From positions 1-29,847 of the forward strand of contig CAXKVV010000584.1 in assembly GCA_964058805.1 (NCBI GenBank): 29,847 nucleotides of DNA. Reading direction: 5' to 3'. How positions within the stretch are numbered: position 1 is the first letter of the stretch; each line of letters begins with the position of its first letter. Of the stretch, positions 1-10,164 are shown piece after piece. The translations under genes and the position numbers were made by a program. The notes beneath the pieces are model-generated. The model searched no databases and had not been told where the DNA came from. It worked only from the letters and a program-made list of their open reading frames with translations. Source of the DNA: Schoenoplectus triqueter. Taxonomy: Eukaryota; Streptophyta; Magnoliopsida; Poales; Cyperaceae.

Positions 1-253
1 CGTCATTTCTATCCATATATAATTAAGTAGAATAATAGTTAAGCAAACACTATAATTTTTCTGACTTATAGTTGAAAAATCAACATATTTAATCTTTCTC
101 AAATATCAACAAAAGCAAAGCAAAAGTACTATGTATACATGAAAACTGAAGAGGGTACTAGAGAAACTATATATCATGGTACATGCATATATATATGCAG
201 CTAGAGAGAGTTTACTTTAGCTGAATAAGGGGCAGCATGAACACATGACATAC
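1..253 (-). other. Intron 1 (partial) of the left endoglucanase gene
   Basis: This stretch starts with the donor GTATGT at 253 and runs leftward out of the window. The paralogue's intron 1 is 384 bp, so exon 2 is expected just outside. No exon 2 signature (a PWRGDS-like motif) is seen here. The stretch is AT-rich. Confidence 0.7.
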
Positions 254-491
254 CTTTCTGGATTTGTAAGAACACGAGAGAGGTGGATAGTGCAGCGCCA
301 TAGGTACCATTCGCAAGCGTAGGCACCACAGGTGCCGCTGGTGTTGGTGTCACAGACGGTATAGGTGGTACCGGTAATGGATGCGCCTTGTTTTTAACAA
401 AAAATATTATCACAGCCACGAGCAACACCAACAGCACCGGCAGCACCACGACACGGCAGCAAGAGTACTTCTTACCTATTGCCTCTCCCAT
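254..491 (-). CDS. Endoglucanase 10-like (GH9) gene, exon 1 only, partial at window edge
   Basis: First coding exon of a membrane-anchored GH9 endo-beta-1,4-glucanase. It encodes 79 residues plus one base: a short basic N-terminus (MGEAIGKKYSCCRV), one hydrophobic anchor at about residues 14-32, a Lys-rich stop (KNK), and a proline-rich linker (PLPVPPIPSVTPTPAAPVVP). It ends in the conserved start of the catalytic domain, YGAALSTSLVFLQIQK. The exon stops at AAAG followed by GTATGT, the same donor and phase as exon 1 of the complete paralogue at 6663-9801. That match sets the exon end; the open frame to 201 is intron read-through. The remaining exons should lie left of position 1. Compared with the paralogue the linker is longer and richer in Pro. 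Function is inferred from the paralogue; whether the rest of the gene is intact cannot be seen. Confidence 0.85.
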
Positions 492-523
492 TTTGCTCTT
501 TGTATCTTGGGAGTATCTCTCTG

Positions 524-524
<1 letters not shown>

Positions 525-560
<36 letters not shown>
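525..560. repeat. (TA)n microsatellite at the promoter of the left endoglucanase gene
   Basis: An uninterrupted TA repeat lies 34-69 bp upstream of the minus-strand ATG at 491. That is within the usual range for a TATA box, so the repeat may serve as one (inference). A foldback element begins immediately beyond it at 561. Confidence 0.8.
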
Positions 561-563
<3 letters not shown>

Positions 564-972
564 TGGAGATAGCGTGAGCTTAAGCTCACGGAGACCTTCC
601 GTGAGCTTAACTCAAAAAACATATTAAATCATTTCAAAATTTTAATTTATCATTCTCATTAAATTCTTTATATGAAAATCTCATGGGATGCAAAAATTTG
701 GAGCGTTTTGAGCTTTTTAAGTCGCCGTTTTTAATTTTTAAAAATGATGTTCAAGTATTGAATATATTATTATTATTTTTAGAGCTGATTTTCAAAAATT
801 AAAAACGGTGACTTAAAAAGCTCAAAACGCTCTAAATTTTTGTATCCCATGAGATTTTCATATAAATAATTTAATGAGAATGATAAATTAAAATTTTAAG
901 ATAATTTAATATGTTTTTTGAGTTAAGCTCACGGAAGGCCTCCGTGAGCTTAAGCTCACGCTATCTCCATTC
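561..972. mobile_element. Foldback MITE A (~412 bp palindrome)
   Basis: The left and right halves are near-perfect reverse complements with arms of about 190 bp, ending in GAGTGGAGATAG and CTATCTCCATTC. Each arm carries an 18-bp perfect palindrome, CGTGAGCTTAAGCTCACG (573-590 and 943-960), so the tips can also fold on themselves. The element is bordered by (TA)n on both sides. The internal core (about 651-690) is shared with other foldback elements in this window. No coding capacity is seen, so it is a non-autonomous element. Confidence 0.85.
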
Positions 973-994
973 TATATATATATATATATATATA
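973..994. repeat. (TA)n microsatellite
   Basis: A TA repeat flanks the right end of foldback MITE A. Together with 525-560 it suggests insertion into, or mobilisation with, a TA tract. Confidence 0.8.
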
Positions 995-2050
995 GTTGTC
1001 TACGCTATAATATTAACGGAAATAATGGAAGTCTAAATACACACAGAAATTTATTCTGTTGTGTGCTAATGAAGTGGTACGGTTTAATACTGCTGGCAGA
1101 CATATATATCTAGGGGTTGCAGTTTGTAGTTGTGCTTATGTCAGTGATCTTAACTGGCAAAAATTATGCAGTTGCGAAAAGTTACGGAAATACCCCTGGT
1201 CTCGGATTGATGAGGTCATAAATCATAAACAAAAATCAAACAGGATACTTGACAGGAGAATGTTTTTAATTAATTAGTGATTAATCATCTCTCCAGTCTC
1301 TCTAAATAATATTACTTGACATGGAATGTAGCTTGACTTGAACCGGAGAGAAATTAAGTAGAAAACTAGCCAGCAAAGAATGCATTTCTTTTGTTTTCTT
1401 CTTTCCGATTACATTACTCTCGAATAATACCGAACTGATTTCTTATTGTATTTTGTTTAGTACAGTTGCAAACCTATTATTTTAGTGTATTTCTCGTAAG
1501 TTTTTTTTATCACGTAGTGCGAATGTTGGAAACAAATACGAGCGTATCATATAATGATTAATTTGTTTGTTGCTTTGACCTGTGTATGCATATATTTTAT
1601 TGTATTAGAATTTAGAACGGTTTAAGTTGTAAGTTCCCTGTTCTATTTAGTCATTTATTGAGGGACATTACTAAATTTGTTCATAATCAAACACGCTAAT
1701 GCACCGCATAATCATTGGTTAGTCGCTTTGATCGAAGTCTCTTTTTTTTTAATTATTTTTTGGTTTTTAAAAAGGCTTAATTATTCTAGAGAACGGGATT
1801 ATATTAACTTTGTTCCAAATTAACATTCGGCCGGCGCTCAGATTTCTTGTCTGGACCAACTGTCAGAGAAAAACAGTACCTTAACGACCTCTTAATTTAT
1901 CCTATACCAAGTGCCCCCTTCATTCAAACAAACTAAATCCAGCTAGGAAGATAATTAACATGGAGACAAGTCGGACTTTTAATTGGATTAAGAAACCAAA
2001 TTTAACCGATATATTATATGCAACTAGGATGATACTAGGTACTTATTGTT
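995..2050. other. Intergenic, no feature recognised
   Basis: About 1 kb of unique-looking AT-rich sequence between foldback element A and the inverted-repeat element at 2051. Only short chance open frames are present, with no recognisable protein. A perfect 19-base-scale repeat or hairpin was not found. Confidence 0.5.
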
Positions 2051-2746
2051 GGGTTAATATTATATTTATCCTTTAATTCTTCTTCTATTTCATATTTTCC
2101 CATCAGATCTTTAATATATCATATTTACTCATCTCCTTTTTAATATAACTAATATACTCTTAAACTCTTTAATTTTTTTCATATTTATCCATGTGTTCTT
2201 ATATATCATATCAAATATATTTATATGTACTAAATAATTATTTAGGATATCTTATATGCTATTTAACTCTTTAAATATTTTTATATTTATTTAAATCTAG
2301 TTCAATAGATATTAATTAATTAATGAATTTTCTTCACTTGACCCAAAATCAGACCAAACGGTTGAATGAGGTTGGGTCAAAAAATAATTAAATAATATTT
2401 ACCCAAATTGATTAAAATTAATCTAATTTTGTGAGTAAATATAAATAGTTAAATTATAAGATATCATAAATAACTATTGAGTATATATGAAAATATTTTA
2501 ATAATTAAATATTTTATGTATCGATAAAAATATTTTAATAATTAAATATTTTATGTATGGATAAATATGAATATTTTAACGACATATTTGTGAGTTCATG
2601 GGTAAATATGAAAGAATTTAAAATGTTCAAAAATATATTGGAGATGTTAATAATATAAAATGATTTAATGAGTTGATGATAAATGTGATATATTAAAGAG
2701 TTAAAGAATAAATATGAAATAGAAGAAGAGTTATATTTACCCTAAT
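2051..2746. mobile_element. Long inverted-repeat element L (~700 bp)
   Basis: The left end (GGTTAATATTATATTTATCC, then TTCTTCTTCTATTTCATATT) matches the reverse complement of the right end (AGGGTAAATATAACTCTTCT, then TTCTATTTCATATTTATTC). Similarity continues for about 150 bp into each arm: TTTAATATATCA on the left and CTTTAATATATCAC on the right. The interior is AT-rich and non-coding. A MITE or other foldback element is likely; no clear target duplication was found, so the superfamily is open. Confidence 0.65.
2490..2563 (+). repeat. Tandem duplication, 37-bp unit x2
   Basis: Two consecutive 37-bp copies (2490-2526 and 2527-2563), beginning AAAATATTTTAATAATTAAA, differ at a single base. 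They lie inside element L. Confidence 0.85.
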
Positions 2747-2980
2747 GTTTTCTACCAAGCAACCCATTCAAATTCAAGCAACAATATATTTGCTTCATCA
2801 TTCAAGTTTTTTTTTTCTAGAAATAATTCTAATGTAAAATAACTTTGGTTAATTCTACTACAGATCGAAATGTGTACTATACATTAAAAAGTTAGACCCG
2901 CAATACTGATTCTGACATATGCCTTTAAATTGTTGGGTTTTGGTCCAACCAAATACAGTTAATGTTTAAGCCGCAGAAAA

Positions 2981-3170
2981 ACCGTAAAATAAAAATTTTA
3001 TTTTTACTTAAACTAGGGATTAAAATATGTCGGATGAATTATTGAGAGTTACATATATTTTAATCCTTTACAAAGACCGTAAAATATTATTTTATTTCTA
3101 ACTTAAGCGAAGGGTTAAAACGGTATGTCGGATGAATTATCGAGAGATACATACCTCTTTAACCCTTTGC
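2981..3170 (+). repeat. Diverged ~95-bp tandem duplication
   Basis: Units at 2981-3075 and 3076-3170 both begin ACCGTAAAAT and both contain TGTCGGATGAATTAT(T/C)GAGAG followed by TACATA. They end in TTTAATCCTTT or TTTAACCCTTT. They differ at roughly one base in five. They lie within the possible LTR remnant. Confidence 0.75.
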
Positions 3171-3289
3171 AGATCTACTCCATAATTGATTTCTAAAACT
3201 TTAATCTACTTAATAATTAAATAGATTAATATAAAATTTTATACCTCATTTTCAAATTTCAATTGAAATACAAATCAGCTTGCCACAGA

Positions 3290-3307
3290 GTATCACACGT
3301 GTGATAC
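3290..3307. promoter_or_regulatory. 18-bp perfect palindrome with a central G-box
   Basis: The sequence GTATCACACGTGTGATAC is fully self-complementary and centred on CACGTG, the plant bZIP/bHLH core site. No adjacent gene start is visible. If functional, it would belong to the putative LTR rather than to a host gene. Confidence 0.4.
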
Positions 3308-3735
3308 CGCTGTAGGTTATCCACCAGGACTAACTAGAGAGCGGTTTATTTCTTTTGTCACCGTAAATCATGGTTTCTTGTAAAAATACTATTCATCGAG
3401 AAAAAGATGAAATAGTACTATTCACGACCTGTAGTTATTCTGTTTCACAAAAGTACAGTAATACTGTGACTTTCATAGAAACACTATTCACTGATCCCGT
3501 AAATTCTAAAACAACCATAAACCGAGAAAAAAAGAAAATAAAAACTCAAATCGATCAGTCGTGATATGACACAAATTGAATTAGTTAGTTTCTCTTTCAT
3601 CCCACCCTTCTATTTATAGCAGATTTTTTTAGTAAATAAAAAAATAAATATCGAAAAGTGGCCAAAAGACGCGCGGGTTTTGCAGCCGATGGCCTGGCCC
3701 GAGTTTGTTTTTTTCTCTTTGTTCAGTTATTATTT

Positions 3736-4040
3736 TTAATAGATTTTAATAGTTTATTTAGTTTGTTTATTATGTTTAAATATTTATTTTTTAATTTAAC
3801 TTATTTTTATGGATTTTAATATTTATTTTAATAGATTTTAATAGTTTATTTATTTATTATTATTTTAATTTAGCTTATTTTAGAATATTTATTTAATTAT
3901 CTTGTTACGTGTAATTTTGTAATTAAAGTCATTAAGAATTTATTTTTTAATAAGTTTTATTAGTTTGTTTATTATGTTTGAAATATTTATTTTTTTAGTG
4001 TAGTTTATTTTTAAATATTTATTTAATCATTTTGTTATGC
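3736..4040 (+). repeat. Degenerate T-rich tandem repeat, about three ~100-bp units
   Basis: Similar blocks start near 3736, 3827 and 3948. Each reads TAATA(G/A)(A)TTTTA(A)TAGTTT, then runs of TTATTATGTTT and AAATATTTATTT. The second and third end in ATTTAATNATNTTGTTA. No coding content is seen. Confidence 0.5.
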
Positions 4041-4511
4041 GAAATAACAATAAAAGACATAATGTTATAATAATTAAAATATATATTTTTGAAAATATTA
4101 ACACTGATGTTAGTCCATATTATCACTATAACAGAAACGATCTTACACAACACCCAAACCAACGATCCAAAAATTAAAATTTAAAAACTGAAATATCACA
4201 TATTATCAATCATTTTCATATATTCATATATAATAAGAGAGGCGAGAGAGAAATAAGAAAGAAAGAAGAGAGAAGGAATAACAATTGAAAATCGACCATC
4301 TCAACTTCAAACGACCATAACTTTTGATAGGAAATTCCGATTGAGGCATTCTACGCGGCCATGGAAAACTTACGATGAGATCTACATGGTTAATAGCTAT
4401 TGATGTTACCGCCATTTTCAGGGCCAAAAACCATATCTTCCTCCGTATAAGTTATGTATACCAAAGAACTACCTTTATAATCATTTTTTTATGGACAACG
4501 TTCAATAGAAA
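4041..4511. other. Intergenic, possible old retroelement leader, unclassified
   Basis: Contains a GA-rich stretch (4231-4280), then a GC-normal block (4290-4480) that stands out from its AT-rich surroundings. Two overlapping short frames on opposite strands cover the block, but neither looks like a known protein. It may be a decayed retrotransposon piece; nothing firm can be claimed. Confidence 0.3.
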
Positions 4512-4512
4512 T

Positions 4513-4565
<53 letters not shown>
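4512..4565 (+). repeat. Compound microsatellite (CA)n(TA)n
   Basis: About 14 CA units run directly into about 12 TA units. Length polymorphism is likely. Confidence 0.9.
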
Positions 4566-5300
4566 TATGTAGAAAAGATGAATACCTCATATTTTAGAAG
4601 TTAACACTGAACGAAAATATTAGTGACATGAATATAATTTCATTTAATGTTTCATTCGAGATCTGTCAAATATGATGTTTCTAGACTTCTATGTGATTAA
4701 AATGATAATTCTTTGTCTATGCTATGTGAAGCTTGACCATCATTTAATTTATATTTTAACCTAATAACGGTTAATTAGTGTCCCTGTTAATTACCTCGGT
4801 TAGTGACTTTTAAGAGTATATCTATATTATGAAGTTTCATAATTTCAGTCATGAACCCGGAATGATTCATAAATTCAATAATACTCAAAAAAATAAAATA
4901 AAATTTAAATATCCAATTCATGAACAAAACATTATATAATTTTGGTCAGCTAACTTGAAATATGCTTTTAATAAATTTATCATATTATTCACTTCTGAAT
5001 TATTACAAACTAACACAAATATCTATAACAATCCCATAAAGATTTTAACTCACACCTTCGCGTATATTTAAAAAGATAGTCGTGGTTTTTTTAAGGATAA
5101 AAAATAATAATATCAAAATAAATATCTTTTATACAAAAAATCTGTTATAATTATTGATTACTTTTTGTAGATATATTCTTTGATTAGTAAAAAATAAATA
5201 CATAAATAATATCAAAATAATATCTGCATGCAATTTAAAAAAAAGAAGTATCAATTTTGAAGCTTTAGAATATACATAAATTCTACCAAATGAATAAATA
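4566..5300. other. Intergenic, nothing recognised
   Basis: AT-rich sequence with no coherent reading frame, repeat or hairpin that I could identify. Confidence 0.5.
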
Positions 5301-5319
5301 AAGTTGAAGAAGTTGGTTT

Positions 5320-5420
5320 GTGGACACATCCCGAAGGATGCAAATGCGCCCCTAAAGGGTTGCCATGAGCCTGCTTTTGCACATCTCGAAGGATGTGTAT
5401 TCCCATAACATCCTTCAGTT
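5320..5420. repeat. Short repeated motif CACATC(C/T)CGAAGGATG
   Basis: CACATCCCGAAGGATG (5325-5340) and CACATCTCGAAGGATG recur within about 60 bp. Between them lies GCGCCCCTAAAGGGTTGCC, and a third related word, AACATCCTTC, follows near 5407. The block is GC-richer than its surroundings. Its origin is unknown; decayed retroelement sequence is possible. Confidence 0.4.
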
Positions 5421-5819
5421 TTTTTTCCCATTTATTTTATTTCTTCTTGAATTAGAATTTTGCAGTCTCAGATATTGATGATTTTGGCATAGAAAATCCA
5501 CCAAACTACTTACCAACACATCAACTGATGGTGATTAACAAAAGTAGAAAGAAAATTAAGCATCTCTTGAGTTAGGTTGGGAATCCATGTCACTTGAGTT
5601 TTTTCTAGCACTACAAGAGGATAAAAAATCTCTCATATTCTTTAGTGACAGGTTCATTGCTAGATTTCAATCATGCGGTCTTCGGCACAACTTTTTTTTT
5701 TTTTTTGAGAACACTTGCTACTCTTTTTACCTATGAAGAAACAAGTGCAGAATGATCGGAAGAAACACAATTAAAATTTGAGAGTCTATGAAGAATGTCA
5801 GATTTAATTCTAAAAAGGT
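5421..5819. other. Intergenic, nothing recognised apart from a T-tract
   Basis: Ordinary AT-rich sequence with a 15-T run near 5692-5706. No reading frame or repeat could be assigned. Confidence 0.5.
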
Positions 5820-5827
5820 GTGGCATC

Positions 5828-6272
5828 CAGTGGCGGATCTAGGATTTTGATTAGGGGGGGGCAATTATCGGATTGTAATGGTTTATCGGGTTCAAACCCA
5901 TTAACTAATCGGATACTAAATAAAAAAATTAATAATTTAATATATATACTTAACTAATAATTTTTTTTTATTAAATAATAATATTTTATATATTAAAATA
6001 ATAATAAAATAAAGCTCAAAGTAATAGATAATCAAGTTGATGAACAAAGTTTTCGACTAAGTAACTTTATATTTTGATATCTTTGCATAATTATTTCATT
6101 ATGCACGGTATTAAATATTTTTTTCTCAATAAAAATAACCAGACAATTCAGGGGGGGGGGCAAAAAAAATTTCCAGGGGGGGCCAATTACCGAAAACATT
6201 ACCGAAAAGCATTATTTTTCAAAATCCAGGGGGGGCACGTGCCCCCCCTGGATTGTATTGGATCCGCCCCTG
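5828..6272 (+). mobile_element. hAT-type MITE, copy P1, with perfect 8-bp target duplication
   Basis: Terminal inverted repeats CAGTGGCGGATC and GATCCGCCCCTG differ at one of 12 positions. The flanking 8-bp duplication GTGGCATC is perfect (5820-5827 and 6273-6280), which fits the hAT superfamily. Inside the right end lies a perfect GGGGGGGCACGTGCCCCCCC palindrome. A block around 6060-6130 (TTTGATATCTTTGCATAA, then TTATTTCATTATGCAC) is shared with copies P2, P3 and P4. There is no transposase, so the element is non-autonomous. Confidence 0.9.
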
Positions 6273-6280
6273 GTGGCATC

Positions 6281-6662
6281 TGTTTTATGTAAGTCAAATA
6301 ATTGGGGTAGTTTTCTATTAATTTAAACAAATAAAGGATTGCTATTAATTAATCTCATGATTATCTCCTTGTACAAAACACAAAAGGCTAATATTTTAGC
6401 TACTTCATGATGGGGTCATAAATGACAACAGATTTTAAGTCATAAGTCATAACTATATACTCTTCATATATGTCAATTATATAAATCTGATACATAGCAT
6501 AATTACTCCAAAATTCTAGAATTAACTAATTTGACTATAATATATACGATCAAGCTTGCAATACAAAGAGTAAATAAACAAACTTCATCCACCTATTGAT
6601 ACAAAAATCCAAGCAACAAATGTTTTTTTATGTAAGAAGTTCAGAAGAACCAACAAATGTAT
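6281..6662. other. 3' flank of the complete endoglucanase gene
   Basis: Lies downstream of the minus-strand stop codon at 6663-6665 and should contain its 3' UTR. No poly(A) signal stood out clearly. There is no reading frame of interest. Confidence 0.4.
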
Positions 6663-9600
6663 TTATGTAAATTTTTTTACAGCAGTAGAAGAAGAAATCA
6701 ACCCAGACAGCAACCCAATGAAAAGTGCATTGCTAGTTGTGGTGGGTTCTCCTTGCATTGCATTGTCTCTTTTATCAATATATGTCTCGTTGAAGAAGGG
6801 CCCACCAACCAGGGCCCCAACAGCTACATTTGGATTGCGATCAGGTGAATTTAGCCATGTTTTGTCTGAGCAAGCAGGATTTTGATCAGCTGGGATAGAT
6901 GCCCCCCTGTGGTGAACTCTTTGTGGATACAAAGACCCATAACCTACTAGGTAACTCATCTTTATCGGGTTGTTACCCAATATGTAGTCAGCCTAGTAGA
7001 AAATAAATAGAGTTGTGACAAGCAGGTACTTTAAACAGCTAACTTGTTGATGATTTTGACATCAATTAACTTTGTTTTTCTGTTCATTTGTCATTTAATT
7101 GTTCAAGCAACTAAATAGAGTCTTGATTTCAGGCTTGTCTAAGGCTGAAACAATTGTTTTTCCACAGGATCTTAAGAAAAAGTAAATCTCATACGAACCA
7201 GCCTGACATTGTCCAATGCCGGGTTCTTCTGGACAACATATTTATTTGTTTTATAACAACCAAAGGTGGTCTTAGATATACTTATGACATATTGGCATGT
7301 ACGAAAACAGGTTTCTGAGTAACCTCTAGTATTCAGTGAGTTCTTACCTGAGATTTTGCGAAATTCCGTAAACTGGCTGCCGGAAATGACTTCCCATTGC
7401 ATGAAATATCAACCTGTTGTGTTGTGACCATGTAATTGCTGTAGAGTGCGGCTAGAAATGAGCCACCCACTGAATGTTGAAGCGAGTTCCATTCTTGAAT
7501 CCAAATCAAACCCCCTGAATAAAAAATACTTATTCAACATTTTATTTTAGCTAGGATAAAGTAATAATTATGACATCCGCATATATTGCATCAATCTTTT
7601 CTGGTCTTTGTTTTTTTATCTATTGTTTCTTTTATTTGTGTGTAAAGTACGTTGGAACTTTGATTCGGCAAGTTTTGTTACAAAAGTTATAGACAGATGG
7701 ATTTTTAACATTTGTGCTTAGAATTCTCCCATTTTTAATCTTCATTTTGGGGGAGGAGAAGTACCTTGTGTTCTATCAGTAGTAGAAATGGGGGTACCCG
7801 GCACAAGAACACACATGACACGTTCAGCAGTATTTCGATAATTATCAAGAACACTGTTTATTTCATTTGGTAATGATCCTGAAGAAAAGTAGCGTATCCT
7901 TGATAAAAGAACCTGTCAAGAAAAATTGAATTTGTTCTCAAGTTCAGAAAATATCACAAATTATAGTTCAGAGTTCAGCCATAAAACACCCCTTCTCCCC
8001 TAAGGGTTAAAATTTTTTCTGATCCTTCTTTATTCACAAATTGTACAGAAGTACCTGTAGGTAACCAGTGAAGTAATACCACAATACCAGACAATTTTTT
8101 TTAAAGATTAGTATAGAAATATAGACATTGTATAATACTCTATTCTGGTTCTGACTTGGCATTGTGTCCCAGCAGTATTATGTTTGAAGCATGAAAAGGG
8201 AATTGACAAGATCATTTCGTATATATGGTTGTTTTTTATTTTTTAAACTTGTTGTACAGATACTGGTGTGCAGCACGTTTACCTGTACAAACTGAAGAAA
8301 AACTTAAATATCTGTAACATACCTGAGTACCTGCACGCTTGTCGTCCCAGCTGAAGTAGGTGGGGTCCCCATAACCCTTAAATTGTTGTCCATTATTTGT
8401 TGCATAACTCAGATATTTCAGGTCTCCAGTTGCATGGTATAGCCAAGCAGCAGCCCACAATAACTCATCAAGGTAATTAGTGGAGTTGTAGTATTGTGCA
8501 ACGTTGGGGAATGTAACACTATAGATGCCAGTATAGTTGTCAGCAAACTCGAACAATTGTTGGGCGTGTGTCAGGAGGGAGGAAGAATAGGTGGGGTCGG
8601 AGGATTTGAAGACAAGTGAAGCAGCTGCAAGAGCAGCTGCAGTTTCTCCGGCCACATCAGATCCTGGACTTGTATTGTTGATGAAGATTAGAGGTCGGGT
8701 CTCGGTCATTGACTCAGGTCTATCCCAGCAACCATGGTCTATTTTTGGATCACCAACCTGGAATTGGGAAAACAAGTTGTGGTTTTTGTAGCTGTACCAG
8801 AAGGAAGAGCTTGAGCTAGTATGCAGTCAAAACTGAATTGTTTCTGGTATCATTTTAAACCTTATCTACCAATACAAAGAGAATTCAGTGATCACTCGAA
8901 GAAAAGAAGATATAAAGAAGATGAGCCTCAATTGTACCTGAATACAGAGCACATTATTAGCTGAATGTGCATTAACTAGATAATCAGTGATCCATCGAAG
9001 TCCATCCATTGCAAGATCAAGCTTCCCATTTCTGCTCAGCTGGTCTCTGTACTCAAGGATAGTCCATGACAAAACTGTGGCGGTGAATGCCATTGGCAAT
9101 CCGAATTTCATGTGGTCCCCAGCATCATACAAACCCTTTGACAAGTCGAGCCTGGCCTCCTTGCCATCATCCAGTGCCGAGTCGCCTCTCCATGGTATCT
9201 GGTTGTTCATCAGTTTTCCCGCTAAATCATTCAGATCAGAGGAAATTTTGGTTAGATACTTTTTAATTTATTTTACCATTACAAAATAATTTCGGAATAA
9301 CATCCATTGAAGTATTAATTTACAGTTCATCAGCGTATATCCTCTACAAAGGTGTTAATTATGCAAAGTCAAAACCGGCTGAATTTTTCAGTGGATCCTG
9401 CTTGCCTTGCTTGCGATTTGTAGCTTCTATTAATAATGAATTATTAGCCTTCCTAATAGATCCAAAAGATAAAAATCTTTTGATGGGTGGAGTAGACATG
9501 TAGAATTATCATCAGCATATGCATCAAGTAAAAGAAAAGGAAAGAAAAAACATAAATGGAGACATTTTAGAACTTAAGCAGATACATAATCATGGTACGT

Positions 9601-9801
9601 CATACCTTTCTGGATTTGTAAAAACTGGAGAGAGGCAGATAGTGCGGTCCCGTACTTGTCCGAGTCCGGTGAAGACGGTACATATGGTGATGATGGATGC
9701 ACCTTGTTCTTTATGAAGAAAAGAATCACGGCCGCAATCAAAACAAGCACCACCGGCAGCACCACGAACCGGCAAAAACAACCTTTTGATGTTGCCCCCA
9801 T
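6663..9801 (-). CDS. Endoglucanase 10-like, membrane-anchored endo-beta-1,4-glucanase (GH9), complete
   Basis: Hydrolyses internal beta-1,4-glucan bonds (EC 3.2.1.4), probably in cell-wall remodelling at the plasma membrane or secretory pathway. Coding exons, in transcription order: 9801-9606, 9221-8938, 8757-8323, 7912-7765, 7514-7348, 6992-6663. All introns are GT-AG and the exons total 1,560 nt, giving 519 residues in one frame. A hydrophobic anchor spans about residues 12-30 after a short Cys/Lys-containing N-terminus. The catalytic domain follows from about residue 50: PWRGDS (75-80), YDAGDHMKFGLPMAFT with the catalytic Asp pair (98-101), HHRG (437-440), and GEPTTTSNA with catalytic acid Glu492. 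N-glycosylation sequons include NNTS, NYTG, NSTN and NETY. There is no cellulose-binding module, so it is a class B-like enzyme. The sequence closely resembles the Arabidopsis endoglucanase 10 type as I recall it. The left exon at 254-491 is its tandem paralogue. Confidence 0.92.
9606..9801 (-). CDS. Exon 1 of the complete endoglucanase (anchor and linker)
   Basis: Encodes residues 1-65 and one extra base: MGATSKGCFCRFVVLPVV, the membrane anchor, the FFIKNK stop, a short Ser/Pro linker, and YGTALSASLQFLQIQK. The donor is AAAG/GTATGA. The start is the only ATG before the anchor, and it aligns with the start of the paralogue. The intron splits a codon that becomes Ala66. Confidence 0.88.
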
Positions 9802-9876
9802 TGATTAAGCGTCTTCTATATATGAAGAACTCTGATTTCTTCTGATTACCTGAAGAATATGTAGTGTGTGTATGCT

Positions 9877-9884
9877 GTTTTATA
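9877..9884 (-). promoter_or_regulatory. Candidate TATA box of the complete endoglucanase
   Basis: The minus-strand TATAAAAC lies about 75-85 bp upstream of the ATG, a spacing that leaves room for a short 5' UTR. A second TATATA at about 9817-9826 is too close to the ATG to place a transcription start before it. Confidence 0.4.
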
Positions 9885-10054
9885 ACATAAACAGGCTTTC
9901 TTTGAAATTGAAAGAAGGGTACATTTGAGGGGTTTGATCAGCTGGAGACGGTCCTTAGTGGCGAGGCATGAATGAAGAAAGACGGTACTGTTATAATATT
10001 GGCCAGCACATCAAAGAAATTATGAAAAACGTCCCCTTAACTAATTAAATGGAA
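9885..10054. other. Upstream region of the endoglucanase, no other site recognised
   Basis: Promoter-side sequence with no clear cis-element beyond the TATA candidate. It resembles the upstream region of the left paralogue little, because that region is occupied by a foldback element. Confidence 0.35.
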
Positions 10055-10075
10055 ATTTTCAGAAATTTGGAATAA

Positions 10076-10154
10076 ATTGTCTTTGACTTCGTACCAATAA
10101 ATATTTTTGTTGTTTAAATCATCCTTTTGATGTTGGTACGAAGTCAAAGACGAT
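10076..10154. repeat. Short hairpin with 22-nt arms between direct repeats
   Basis: Arms 10076-10097 (ATTGTCTTTGACTTCGTACC...) and 10133-10154 pair over 22 nt with one mismatch, around a 35-nt loop. The 11-bp direct repeat ATTTTCAGAAA occurs on both sides (10055-10065 and 10153-10163). It could be a minimal MITE relic with target duplication or a small-RNA-like foldback. Confidence 0.6.
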
Positions 10155-10164
10155 TTTCAGAAAC

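Larger units (their letters stand above)
2931..3610 (+). mobile_element. Possible LTR retrotransposon remnant
   Basis: The region opens with TGTTGGGTTTTGGTCC, which resembles an LTR 5' end. It contains a ~95-bp tandem duplication, a G-box palindrome, and repeated TACTATTCATCG / TAGTACTATTCACG motifs of the kind seen in plant LTRs. No matching 3' LTR, primer-binding site or polyprotein was recognised. The short frame at 3370-3564 has no recognisable domain. The call is tentative. Confidence 0.3.

Noticed and set aside
201..253. Extension of the left endoglucanase exon to a stop at 201
   Set aside because: The tail after QIQKG is intron read-through; a GTATGT donor at 253 matches the paralogue's exon boundary.
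6228..6248. G/C palindrome as a G-box promoter (CACGTG)
   Set aside because: It is the subterminal palindrome of hAT MITE P1 and has no gene start next to it.
8236..8322. Extension of endoglucanase exon 3 past GTQ
   Set aside because: A GTATGT donor follows CAG at 8323, and the next exon resumes with VLLSR as in the family.
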